From positions 124,001 through 188,000 of the forward strand of contig CALXKL010000001.1 in assembly GCA_944388965.1 (NCBI GenBank): a stretch of 64,000 nt of DNA. The letters run 5' to 3'. This DNA comes from an uncultured Spirochaetales bacterium (GTDB taxonomy: Bacteria > Spirochaetota > Spirochaetia > Sphaerochaetales > Sphaerochaetaceae). The position numbers and the translations under genes were made by a program. Numbering within the stretch: position 1 is the stretch's first letter; each line of letters opens with the position of its first letter. The notes under the pieces were generated by a model that saw only the letters and a list, made by a program, of their open reading frames with translations, was not told the origin of the DNA and searched no databases. Below are positions 43,863 to 54,755 of this stretch, in pieces.

Positions 43863-43935
43863 TCGGGTAGAGAGGATTTGAACCTCCGACCCCTTGGTCC
43901 CGAACCAAGTGCGCTAGCCCCTGCGCTACTACCCG
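43863..43935 (-). tRNA. tRNA-Pro (anticodon CGG)
   Basis: 73 bases on the minus strand fold into a full cloverleaf. The acceptor stem CGGGTAG/CTACCCG and anticodon stem CTTGG/CCAAG are perfect. The anticodon loop TTCGGGA has anticodon CGG, and the T-arm is GGAGG-TTCAAAT-CCTCT with one wobble pair. The 3' CCA is not encoded. It reads the Pro codon CCG. It flanks the AT-richer ATPase-TOPRIM island, a common integration setting. Confidence 0.96.
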
Positions 43936-43946
43936 AAACATGTGCT

Positions 43947-43975
43947 ATTTTCCTCAAACGCCCCCTGTCTGTCAA
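43947..43975 (-). promoter_or_regulatory. Promoter of tRNA-Pro
   Basis: On the minus strand a perfect TTGACA (43970-43975) is followed after 17 bases by GAAAAT (43947-43952), placing the start about 5 bases before the mature tRNA 5' end. Confidence 0.5.
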
Positions 43976-44018
43976 CCACTATCGGCATGCCGTGAGGACA
44001 GGCCGATGAAGTGTCTTG

Positions 44019-45209
44019 TCACAGCGAGAAATACGCCCCCACGTTCCAGTCGAAGAAGCTGCCGTATGTGTCCATGTTGCTGAACACGTAGCTGACCTGG
44101 GCGCTCAGATGCAGAGCTCCGAGGACCTCCAGATGGACGTTCAGGCCGATCTCCAGGTAGGCAAGGTTCTCCCAGGATGCGCCGCTGCTGTTGTTGGGCC
44201 TGCCGGTTGCGAGTCCCGTGTTGAGAAAGACGTAGCCGTAGGGGATCGTGTTGTCCGAAAGGAAGTTCGGTCCGTAGACGTACAGCTTAAGCTGGTCCTG
44301 GATTATCAGCGGCAGACTGGTGTTGCCGATGCCAGGGTACGAGATCGTGTCGGCGAACTTGGGCACGTCGGCTCCGAAGAGCACCTGGACGAACGCCCTG
44401 TTCTCCAGTACCACCGAGACTATGTTCCAGCGCTTCCAGTCCTCCTTGTTGTACAGGACCTTCGCCCAGGTGACATCCGCGTTGAGCGAGTAGTAGTCGA
44501 CACTGGTGTCGAAGAGCTTTGGAAGCCTGTTTGCAAGGAACCATGGCGCGAGCGTGAGCGTGCCTGTCGCGCTCAGGCCCTCCCTGTAGTACGTCTTCGA
44601 CTCCTGGTACATGTCGTTCCAGGTGGCGGAGAAGGATAGGGAGGTGGCAAGCATGTAGGCCTGGCCGGCAATGTCTGGTGCGGCTATGAAGCTCTCCTTT
44701 GCGTTCCAGTAGGTGGTGCTGCTGTCCTCCAGGTAGTCCTGCAGGAAGCCCCGGCCGCTTCTTATATTGCCGAACGAGTCGAAGGCCTGTTCGAAGCGCA
44801 CGTTCAGCGCCGCATCGAGAGTCAGGTACTTCGACTCCGTCTTCCGGTTGTCGTACATGGCGTTGCGGAACACGTAGCTGGTCTGCGAATAGAACGTGGA
44901 GTAGTCGTACTGCCAGGACCCGATCTCGCTGGAGGGCAGGTAGGCTCCCGTGGCGGGGTCCTGGATCAACCTGCGCTGTGCCAGGCCGAAGCTGATGTCC
45001 ATCAGCAGCGTCGTGTCCACATCGTCGAACCAGCCCATGTCGCTCGCTCCCTGCTGGATATGTGCGGATGCAGGGAAGTTGGTGATGTTGCCGAAAGCGA
45101 AGTTCGACATGTAGCCCATGCCCGCCAGCACCGAGAACGATGTCGCGGCGCATAGCGGGGTGGAGATCGTCAGGAAGAGGAGCAGAAGCTCAGCGATCTT
45201 CCTTTTCAT
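44019..45209 (-). CDS. Exported beta-barrel-type protein
   Basis: 396 residues with a signal peptide (about 1-21, ending PLCAA). The rest is strand-rich, with many aromatic residues at regular spacing and a C-terminus NVGAYFSL ending in alternating hydrophobics, which suggests an outer membrane protein. No family recognised. The first 20 bases lie inside the 3' end of rlmKL on the same strand, so it is probably translated from the same message; AAGAGGA lies about 12 bases before the ATG. Confidence 0.75.
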   Translation of the reverse strand: MKRKIAELLLLFLTISTPLCAATSFSVLAGMGYMSNFAFGNITNFPASAHIQQGASDMGWFDDVDTTLLMDISFGLAQRRLIQDPATGAYLPSSEIGSWQYDYSTFYSQTSYVFRNAMYDNRKTESKYLTLDAALNVRFEQAFDSFGNIRSGRGFLQDYLEDSSTTYWNAKESFIAAPDIAGQAYMLATSLSFSATWNDMYQESKTYYREGLSATGTLTLAPWFLANRLPKLFDTSVDYYSLNADVTWAKVLYNKEDWKRWNIVSVVLENRAFVQVLFGADVPKFADTISYPGIGNTSLPLIIQDQLKLYVYGPNFLSDNTIPYGYVFLNTGLATGRPNNSSGASWENLAYLEIGLNVHLEVLGALHLSAQVSYVFSNMDTYGSFFDWNVGAYFSL

Positions 45210-47430
45210 CCGTGCTCCTGAGCTTCACGACGCGCTTCTTCTCGCTGCTGATCCTGTACTTGTGTCTGATGATGTAGCACTTGTGGATCTTCGCATCACG
45301 TTCGAAGTCGCGTCCGATCGTCTTCTCGCTGATATCCTGCACCGAGTACTTGTCGCTGATGTAGTCGTCAAGCCTGAAGCGCCGGAAGTTGCAGCTGAAG
45401 ATCATCATGCCGTCCTTCTCCAGGTGCATCATCGCTGCATCGATCAGGCGGCTGTGGTCCCTCTGCACGTCGAAGTTGTCGCGTCCCTTGCTGTTCGAGA
45501 ACGTGGGGGGATCGCAGAAGATCAGGTCGTAGCGGTCGAACGTGTCCCACAGAAACTGGATCGCATCGCTGCGGTAGAAGAAGTTGCCGATGTCCGTCGA
45601 CCATCCGTTGAGGCGGAAGTTCTGCATGGCCCAGTCCAGATATGTGGCGGAGGCATCGACGCTGGTCGTGCTGACGGCACCGCCCTTTACGGCGTTCAGC
45701 GACGCGGTGGCGGTGTAGCAGAACAGATTGAGGAACCTCTTGCCCTCGGCGTTCTCCTGTATGAACTTCCTGATCGGCCTGTGGTCCAGGAATATGCCCG
45801 TGTCCAGGTAGTCCGCAAAATTCACCAGGAAGGCCACTCCGTTCTCATGCGCGACATAGAACCTGTCCGTGCCGGCGAGCTTCCTGTACTGTTCGTTGCC
45901 CTTCTGCTGGCTGCGACGCTTGACGTATATGTCGTCATAGTCGATGCCCGTGGCCCTCTCGGTGGCAAGAACCAGCTCCTCCAGACGTCTTCTGGCGTCC
46001 TCCGGGTCGATGGTCGCAGGAGGTGCGTATTCGGCAAGGTTTATGAACCTGCCTTCATACATGTCGATCGCGGCGCTGTATTCGGGCATGTCCGCATCGT
46101 ATATGCGGTAGCAGGTGACGCCCTCGGCCTCCATCTCCTTCTTCAGCTCGCCCAGGTTCTTCACGAGCCTGTTGTATGCCATCTGGGCGCCTTCGGACAG
46201 GGGTGTGGCCATACGCTCCTCGCGTCTTGCCCTGGCACGGTCGGCCATGGCCTGCTTCTCCTCGTCCGTGTATACGCGGTAGTGGGCGAGCTGGCAGGTG
46301 AGGGCTCCGTTGTAGAGCGTGTTGGTCCGCTGGGGCTTCATCGGGATGTTGGAAAGCAGTCTGCTGTCCGCACACAGGATGGAGACATGCCAGCCCTTGA
46401 AGAGTTCCTGGAGCCTTTCGCCGATCGCACCGTACAGCTTCTGGCAGTCGACGTCGTTCATCCTCACGCCGTATGGCGGATCCGTGACGATGCAGCCTTC
46501 GCCTGAAGGTACGTCGTCCTGAGTGTATTTCGTGAAGTCCTTCGTCTGGAACGTGATGTAGTCGTATACGCCGGCCTTGAGAGCCGCAGCCTTGCTCCGC
46601 TCGACGTTCATCGGCCTCACATCGCCGGCATAGATGCGTATCGTTCTGCCTCTGGCGGCCTCGGCCCTGTCGGAAAGCTCGTCGAGCACTCTGTTGTAGG
46701 CCTCGCCGTCGAAGTTCCTGAGCTTCTCGAAGGCGTATGGAGTCTTCCTGGCAAGACCGGGGGCTATGTCCGCGGCGATCAGCGCCGCCTCTATGGGGAT
46801 CGTGCCCAGGCCGCAGAAGGGATCCATCAGCACGGCGGGGCTGCCGTCGAGCACGCTTTTGTACCATTCGCTTCTCATGAGCACGGCGGATGCGAGGTGC
46901 TCTTTAAGCACCGCATCCACTTCACCGCTCCTGTAACCACGTCGGTACAGCCCCTCGCCGGAGAAGTCCTGGTAGACTATGACGCGGTTGCCCCTGATGT
47001 GAAGATGGAACGTCATATCCGGAGCCTCGACGTCGACGTCGGGACGCTGTCCGTCGTTCACGCTCTTGAGCCTGTCGACTATGGCATCCTTGAGCCTGAG
47101 GGCTGCGAAGTGGCTGTTCTTGAGCCAGTTGCAGGCCTGGACCGTCTGCGTTACCTGGAACGTATCGCCGACACCGATGTACTCCTCCCATGGAATTCCC
47201 AGGCATGATTCGTACAGCCTGTCGGCATCGTCTATGTCGTCATCATAGCAGATCGCCAGCAGGACCCTGCTCGCGATCCTCGTCGTCATCGTGAAGCGGT
47301 AGCCGACCTCGAGGGACCCGCTGAACTGTACGCCGGCCGCCGTCGCCTTGATCTGCAGGGCTCCCGCCTTTTCGGCCTCCTTGACCACCAGGTCGTTCTG
47401 GTTGGCGGCGACCTGTGCGAAATAGATCAT
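45190..47430 (-). CDS. rlmKL: Bifunctional 23S rRNA methyltransferase RlmKL
   Basis: 746 residues. The N-terminal half has a THUMP domain and the RlmL m2G methyltransferase (MDPFCGLGTIPIEAAL, IVTDPPYGVRM). The C-terminal half is the RlmK m7G methyltransferase (FLNLFCYTATASLNAVKGGA, DLIFCDPPTFSNSKG). The two halves are fused, as in E. coli. It modifies G2445 and G2069 of 23S rRNA in that numbering. The start at 47430 gives MIYFAQVAANQ and is preceded by AAAGGAGA. A longer open frame runs into hslO and is rejected. Confidence 0.93.
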   Translation of the reverse strand: MIYFAQVAANQNDLVVKEAEKAGALQIKATAAGVQFSGSLEVGYRFTMTTRIASRVLLAICYDDDIDDADRLYESCLGIPWEEYIGVGDTFQVTQTVQACNWLKNSHFAALRLKDAIVDRLKSVNDGQRPDVDVEAPDMTFHLHIRGNRVIVYQDFSGEGLYRRGYRSGEVDAVLKEHLASAVLMRSEWYKSVLDGSPAVLMDPFCGLGTIPIEAALIAADIAPGLARKTPYAFEKLRNFDGEAYNRVLDELSDRAEAARGRTIRIYAGDVRPMNVERSKAAALKAGVYDYITFQTKDFTKYTQDDVPSGEGCIVTDPPYGVRMNDVDCQKLYGAIGERLQELFKGWHVSILCADSRLLSNIPMKPQRTNTLYNGALTCQLAHYRVYTDEEKQAMADRARARREERMATPLSEGAQMAYNRLVKNLGELKKEMEAEGVTCYRIYDADMPEYSAAIDMYEGRFINLAEYAPPATIDPEDARRRLEELVLATERATGIDYDDIYVKRRSQQKGNEQYRKLAGTDRFYVAHENGVAFLVNFADYLDTGIFLDHRPIRKFIQENAEGKRFLNLFCYTATASLNAVKGGAVSTTSVDASATYLDWAMQNFRLNGWSTDIGNFFYRSDAIQFLWDTFDRYDLIFCDPPTFSNSKGRDNFDVQRDHSRLIDAAMMHLEKDGMMIFSCNFRRFRLDDYISDKYSVQDISEKTIGRDFERDAKIHKCYIIRHKYRISSEKKRVVKLRSTDEKEDR

Positions 47431-47431
47431 C

Positions 47432-48361
47432 TCAACTCTCCTTTCCGAAGAGCGTTTCCACGTTGCTCTTCTCGAATCTGTATGTCGTACCGCAGTTAAA
47501 GCATTCGAGATCCAGAGGGAAGGGACCTGACAGGATCTCATCTTTTTCCTTCTGCGGCAGTCCTGCAAGATACTGCTGGAAGTGCTCTCTCGTACATGGA
47601 CACGAGAAGGCCACGAACGAGCTTGCAAGCTCCTGGGGTGCGAAGTCGGAGAACTGGGACAGGACATACTCCTTTCCGCCTGCCCCGCCTGCGATATGAC
47701 CGCCCAGGTCCGCCAGAGCCTCCGTCCTCTTTGCAAGGGCCTCCAGCACATCCTGACTGCAGCCGGGCATGGCCTGGAGGAACAGTCCTCCCGCCCCCAT
47801 CACGTTTCCGCTCCTGTCGAAGTGGAGGGACAGGTAGAACAGGGTAGGGGTCTGTTCGCTTTCGTCGAAGTACACCGCGAGGTCCTTCGCGATGTTTCCG
47901 TACTGCAGCATCACTGTGCCGCTCACAGGCTCCCTGCTTCCTTCCAGCACCTTCGAGATGGTGATGAAGCCCGGGCCGAAGAGCATGGAGGTGTCCAGAC
48001 TCGTCAGCGGGGAATCGAGATGTATCGGGTTCTCGAGCAGATAGCCTCTGACCGCTCCGCATGCCCATGCCTCGACGCTTATGCCCTTGATCGGGCCGCC
48101 GCATTCAATCGACATCTGTATTCTGTCATCGCCTTTGATGGTCGATGTGAGCAGGAGTCCTGCGATATATGCCTGTCCGAGCACGTATGTCTCCAGCAGG
48201 CCGAGCCTGTGGTTCGCCTTCATCTGGTTGACCACGTGCGTCGCGCTTACGAGCGTCAGCCTGACCTGTCCCTGCGACAGCAGGAAGACATCCTTGCTGT
48301 CATCGGCAAGGCCGGCAAGATGCGCCCTGAGCTCTTCTCCTTCTATGGGGGTCTTGATCAT
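47432..48361 (-). CDS. hslO: Redox-regulated chaperone Hsp33
   Basis: 309 residues. The C-terminal zinc/redox switch has CPC (Cys254, Cys256) and CFNC (Cys287, Cys290). Under oxidative stress these form disulfides and the chaperone becomes active. The N-terminal fold is typical (LLLTSTIKGDDRIQMSIECG). It lies 1 base upstream of rlmKL on the same strand, so the two form an operon. No Shine-Dalgarno site; TATATT ends 7 bases before the ATG. Confidence 0.94.
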   Translation of the reverse strand: MIKTPIEGEELRAHLAGLADDSKDVFLLSQGQVRLTLVSATHVVNQMKANHRLGLLETYVLGQAYIAGLLLTSTIKGDDRIQMSIECGGPIKGISVEAWACGAVRGYLLENPIHLDSPLTSLDTSMLFGPGFITISKVLEGSREPVSGTVMLQYGNIAKDLAVYFDESEQTPTLFYLSLHFDRSGNVMGAGGLFLQAMPGCSQDVLEALAKRTEALADLGGHIAGGAGGKEYVLSQFSDFAPQELASSFVAFSCPCTREHFQQYLAGLPQKEKDEILSGPFPLDLECFNCGTTYRFEKSNVETLFGKES

Positions 48362-48382
48362 GGTGCCAAATATATATTAACG
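48362..48382 (-). promoter_or_regulatory. hslO promoter core, leaderless type
   Basis: On the minus strand TAATATATATT is followed by TGGCACC and then the ATG. If TATATT is the -10, transcription starts at the start codon. No -35 match is obvious. Confidence 0.4.
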
Positions 48383-48400
48383 CGCGAGATTAAGAAAGAG

Positions 48401-48425
48401 GCCACCGGAGGTGTGCTCCGGCGGC
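48401..48425 (-). terminator. Terminator of the mglBAC operon
   Basis: GCCGCCGGAG/CTCCGGTGGC (one mismatch in a 10-bp stem, 5-base loop) lies 31 bases after the mglC stop on the minus strand and is followed by CTCTTTCTTAATC, a T-rich tail. Confidence 0.7.
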
Positions 48426-48455
48426 CGGCAACCGTTAGAAGATCCTCTTGTGGAA

Positions 48456-50129
48456 TCACTTCTTCTTGAGATACTTCACGCTGTCCAGCGCGACAGCCGC
48501 GATGATGATGGCGCCCTTGAAGACGAACTGGAGGTTCGTGTCGATTCCAAGGAACGTCAGGCAGTAGGTGAGGCCGGTGAAGATGATGACGCCGAACATG
48601 GCTCCCGTGATCTTTCCGATACCGCCGTTGAACGAGATTCCACCGACGACGCAGGCGGCGATGGCATCCGTCTCATAGCCCTGTCCCGTACCGGCCGAGG
48701 CGTTGGCGCGGAAGGCCTCCAGGAACGATCCGCAGCCGTAGAAGATTCCGGCCATGATGAAGACGCCCATGGTGACCTTGAACACGGAGATTCCAGACAC
48801 TGCAGCCGCTTCGCTGTTGCCGCCCACGGCGTACATGTTCTTGCCGAACGTGGTCTTGTTCCAGATGAACCAGGCGACCAGACAGGCCAGGATCGCCGGG
48901 ATGATCAGCTTGGGGAAGGTGATCAGCTGTCCGTTGACGATTCCCAGCTCCCAGCGGCCTCCGATCAGGTCCTTGATGCCGGAGTCGATCGAGCCTGTGG
49001 GCGTTCCTGAGGTTCCGAAGAACAGCAGACCGTAGATGATCAGCTGCGTGGACATCGTCGAGATGAACGGGTGTATCTTCAGCTTGGCGGTGAACACGCC
49101 GGCGAAGCTGGAGAAGGCGACGCAGAAGATGATCGACAGGCACAGGGCGATGACGACCCTGGCACCCATCGGGATGGAGTCGAAGTTCCAGGGCTCCGCA
49201 CCGAAGACGCGCACGATGTTCACGCCCCTGTGCAGCAGCAGTCCTGTCGTGACCGAACCCAGGGCGACCATTCTTCCGACCGAGAGGTCGGTTCCGGCAA
49301 GGAGGATCAGACCTGCGACGCCCAGTGCGTAGAACATCCTGGTCGAGCTCTGCTCCAGGATCGTCAGGATGTTCGGAAGGCTGAGCAGCTGTCCTCTTCC
49401 CTGCATCGGGGCGATGATGACGCACACTATGAAGAAGATGAGGACGGCGATGTACAGGCCGTTGTTGAGGAAGAACGTCGAGGCCTTGAAGCGGTTGACG
49501 TAGTCCTTCCACTTGAGAGTCATGTCCTCCTTGAAGTTCGTCTTGCCGTTGCGCAGCGTGCGGTTGGTCTGCACATGGTCGACGTAGGCCTGGTTCTTCG
49601 TCGCCTTGGCCCTGTCGACCTGGCCTGTGAAGTGGCTCTTTGCATCGAAGAGCGCGGACTTCTCCTCATAGCGGATCTGCTGGACCTCGTCCCTCTTCTC
49701 CTTGCTGTCGCTGATCGATATGCCGGCGATTCTCCTTGCGGACTCGGCCTTGATCGATTCGACCTTCGCCTTGTACTCCTCCTTGAGGCGGGCGATGATC
49801 GCATCCTGCTCTGCATAGACGTTCTTCTCGATCCGGGCGCTGAGTTCGTTGACGTAGCCCACGGCCTCCTTGGTGAGAGCGTCGATCTTCGCCTTGTTGC
49901 GGGCGGCATCGGCCTGGGCCACGGCGACCTGCTTCCTGCAGTCGTCTATCATCTTGGCCTTGGCCTCGTCGCTGAGCATCCTGCTCTTCTTCGTGGCGAT
50001 GATCTGCTGTTTGAGGTCGCTGACGCGCGTGACCCCCGTGCTTCTCAGATCGGCAAGCTTCGAGATGTATTCCCTTACTTTGAGGTCCTCATCCAGAGCT
50101 GCCGGTACGTTCCTGATATCAGTTGCCAT
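48456..50129 (-). CDS. mglC: Galactose/glucose ABC permease MglC with long N-terminal extension
   Basis: 557 residues, against about 336 for E. coli MglC. Residues from about 217 match the permease: SSTRMFYALGVAGLILLAGTDLSVGR in parts, MYAVGGNSEAAAVSGI and GGISFNGGIGKI. Residues 1-215 are highly charged (Lys, Arg, Glu, Gln, Ala) and should form a long cytoplasmic coiled coil (KAKIDALTKEAVGY; RLKEEYKAKVESIKAES). The extension is in frame, has the same base composition as the rest, and follows a clear AGGAGGAGA site, so it is real. Its function is unknown; contact with MglA or another protein is possible. Confidence 0.92.
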   Translation of the reverse strand: MATDIRNVPAALDEDLKVREYISKLADLRSTGVTRVSDLKQQIIATKKSRMLSDEAKAKMIDDCRKQVAVAQADAARNKAKIDALTKEAVGYVNELSARIEKNVYAEQDAIIARLKEEYKAKVESIKAESARRIAGISISDSKEKRDEVQQIRYEEKSALFDAKSHFTGQVDRAKATKNQAYVDHVQTNRTLRNGKTNFKEDMTLKWKDYVNRFKASTFFLNNGLYIAVLIFFIVCVIIAPMQGRGQLLSLPNILTILEQSSTRMFYALGVAGLILLAGTDLSVGRMVALGSVTTGLLLHRGVNIVRVFGAEPWNFDSIPMGARVVIALCLSIIFCVAFSSFAGVFTAKLKIHPFISTMSTQLIIYGLLFFGTSGTPTGSIDSGIKDLIGGRWELGIVNGQLITFPKLIIPAILACLVAWFIWNKTTFGKNMYAVGGNSEAAAVSGISVFKVTMGVFIMAGIFYGCGSFLEAFRANASAGTGQGYETDAIAACVVGGISFNGGIGKITGAMFGVIIFTGLTYCLTFLGIDTNLQFVFKGAIIIAAVALDSVKYLKKK

Positions 50130-50141
50130 TTTCTCCTCCTC

Positions 50142-51635
50142 TCATAGATACATTGCAGAAAGACGCAGCAGCTCTTCCTGGTCGGTCTTCTTCGTCTCGA
50201 CGATGCCTGCAAGCCTGTGGTTCGACATCACGGCGATGCGGTTGGTGATGCCGAGTATCTCGGGCATCTCCGAACTGACCACGATTATGGTCTTGCCGTT
50301 CTTGGCCATCTCGATGATCAGCTGGTAGATCTCGTATTTCGCACCCACGTCGATACCTCTGGTGGGCTCGTCCATCAGGAACACGTTGGGCTCCCTCTCC
50401 ATCCACTTGCCGATGATGACCTTCTGCTGGTTTCCTCCGGACAGGGCGGTGATCAGCTCGTCGCAGGAGACGCACTTGGTGTTCATCAGCCTGATCTGCC
50501 TGTTGGCCGCATCCGTCATGAGACGGTTGTTTAGAACGCCATGCGACTTGTAGCTGTTCAGGTTCGTGATGACCGTGTTGAAACGGATCGTGTCCTTGCC
50601 GAACATGCCGTTGAGCTTGCGTTCCTCCGTCACGAGGGCGAAGTCGTAGTCCATCGCGTCCTTGGAGGAGCGGAATCTGAGCGGCTTGCCGTCCAGTATG
50701 ATGCGACCCGATGCAATCGTCCGGATGCCAAACATCGACTCCAGCAGCTCGCTGCGTCCGGCACCGACCAGACCGTACAGACCGAAGATCTCGCCCTTGC
50801 GCACCGTGAAGGAGATGTCCTCCAGCTTGGGATCGAACTTCGTCGTCAGATGGCTGACCTCCAGATAGTCCCTTCCGGGGACGTTGTCCACATCCGGGAA
50901 CCTCTTGTCCAGAGATCGTCCGACCATGGCGGCGATCAGCTCGTTCATGTCGGTCTCGCTGGTCTTCTTGGTCATGATGAGCTTTCCGTCGCGCAGGACG
51001 GACACGTGGTCGCAGATCTCGAACACCTCGTCCATCTTGTGGGAGATGTAGATGAACGACACCCCCTTCGCCTTCAGCTCGTTGACGATGGAGAACAGCT
51101 TCCTGACCTCGCGCTCCGTCAGGGATGAGGTCGGCTCGTCCAGCACTATGATCTTGGCGTTGTAGCTCACCGCCTTTGCGATCTCGACCATCTGGCGCTG
51201 GGAGACCGACATCGTCCTCATGACAGTCGTCGGGTTGACGTTCATGTTGAGGGAGGCGAAGAGCTTGTTCGCCTCCGTCAGCATCTTGTTCTCGTCGATT
51301 ATTCCGCCCCTGGTGGGGTAGCGTCCGAGAAAGAGGTTGTCGGTGACCGTGCGGTCCAGACACTGGTTCAGCTCCTGGTGGACCATGGCCACTCCGTTCT
51401 CGAGAGCCTCCTTGGGACTGTTGAAGTTTATCTGCCTGCCGTCGAAGATGAACTGCCCCTCGTCCTTGGCGTAGATGCCGAACAGGCATTTCATCATCGT
51501 GGACTTGCCAGCTCCGTTCTCTCCCATGAGCCCAAGCACGGAGCCCTTGTCCAGCGTCAGGTTGATGCCGTCAAGGACCTTGTTCTTCGCGAAGGACTTG
51601 GAGAGGTTCCTGATTTCTAGAATTGTGTTGTCCAT
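50142..51635 (-). CDS. mglA: Galactose/glucose ABC ATP-binding protein MglA
   Basis: 497 residues with two ABC ATPase domains in tandem, as in sugar CUT2 importers. The first has GENGAGKST and Walker B IIVLDEPTSSL. The second has a degenerate Walker A (YGLVGAGRSELLE), signature ALSGGNQQKV and Walker B VFLMDEPTRGID. It powers uptake with MglB and MglC and lies 12 bases upstream of mglC. Confidence 0.94.
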   Translation of the reverse strand: MDNTILEIRNLSKSFAKNKVLDGINLTLDKGSVLGLMGENGAGKSTMMKCLFGIYAKDEGQFIFDGRQINFNSPKEALENGVAMVHQELNQCLDRTVTDNLFLGRYPTRGGIIDENKMLTEANKLFASLNMNVNPTTVMRTMSVSQRQMVEIAKAVSYNAKIIVLDEPTSSLTEREVRKLFSIVNELKAKGVSFIYISHKMDEVFEICDHVSVLRDGKLIMTKKTSETDMNELIAAMVGRSLDKRFPDVDNVPGRDYLEVSHLTTKFDPKLEDISFTVRKGEIFGLYGLVGAGRSELLESMFGIRTIASGRIILDGKPLRFRSSKDAMDYDFALVTEERKLNGMFGKDTIRFNTVITNLNSYKSHGVLNNRLMTDAANRQIRLMNTKCVSCDELITALSGGNQQKVIIGKWMEREPNVFLMDEPTRGIDVGAKYEIYQLIIEMAKNGKTIIVVSSEMPEILGITNRIAVMSNHRLAGIVETKKTDQEELLRLSAMYL

Positions 51636-51670
51636 TGATATCTTCTATGGTTGCCTCGTCTCAATTGAGA

Positions 51671-51738
51671 ACAAGCATGCGGGAAGCCTCCCTCCCACAT
51701 GCTTGTCCACTGTCATGCGGCTTCGTCGGATGAAGCCG
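51671..51738 (-). other. Two hairpins between mglB and mglA
   Basis: ACAAGCATG/CATGCTTGT (51671-51706) and CGGCTTC/GAAGCCG (51718-51738) form two stable stems in the 111-base gap. They probably cut back transcription or protect the mglB mRNA so that the binding protein is made in excess. Confidence 0.6.
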
Positions 51739-51746
51739 TCAGGCGA

Positions 51747-54606
<2,860 letters not shown>

Positions 54607-54621
54607 GCGGGCATGGTAGCA
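54607..54621 (-). promoter_or_regulatory. Extended -10 promoter of the LOG gene, leaderless type
   Basis: On the minus strand TGCTACCAT ends 6 bases before the ATG, with the same spacing and TG extension as the pepF promoter. There is no ribosome binding site between. Confidence 0.45.
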
Positions 54622-54668
54622 TCGCCGGAGAATTCATGACAACAGGCCCCTTCCACTGTGGTTCCGGC

Positions 54669-54697
54669 TTGTTCGATGGGCGTTTGTTCCTTATAAT
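54669..54697 (+). promoter_or_regulatory. Promoter of the PEV-linker barrel protein
   Basis: TTGTTC (54669-54674) and a perfect TATAAT (54692-54697) are 17 bases apart. The message would have a leader of about 50 bases with AAAGGAG before the start. Confidence 0.6.
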
Positions 54698-54755
54698 CTT
54701 CATTACAGGTGGTTGCCGGAACGGCAGCGATCCGACTCTTGAGAAAGGAGATGCC

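Noticed and set aside
43863-43935. Attachment-site repeat of the tRNA-Pro 3' end
   Set aside because: I looked for a second copy of the tRNA 3' sequence near the island and did not see one, and no integrase gene is present.
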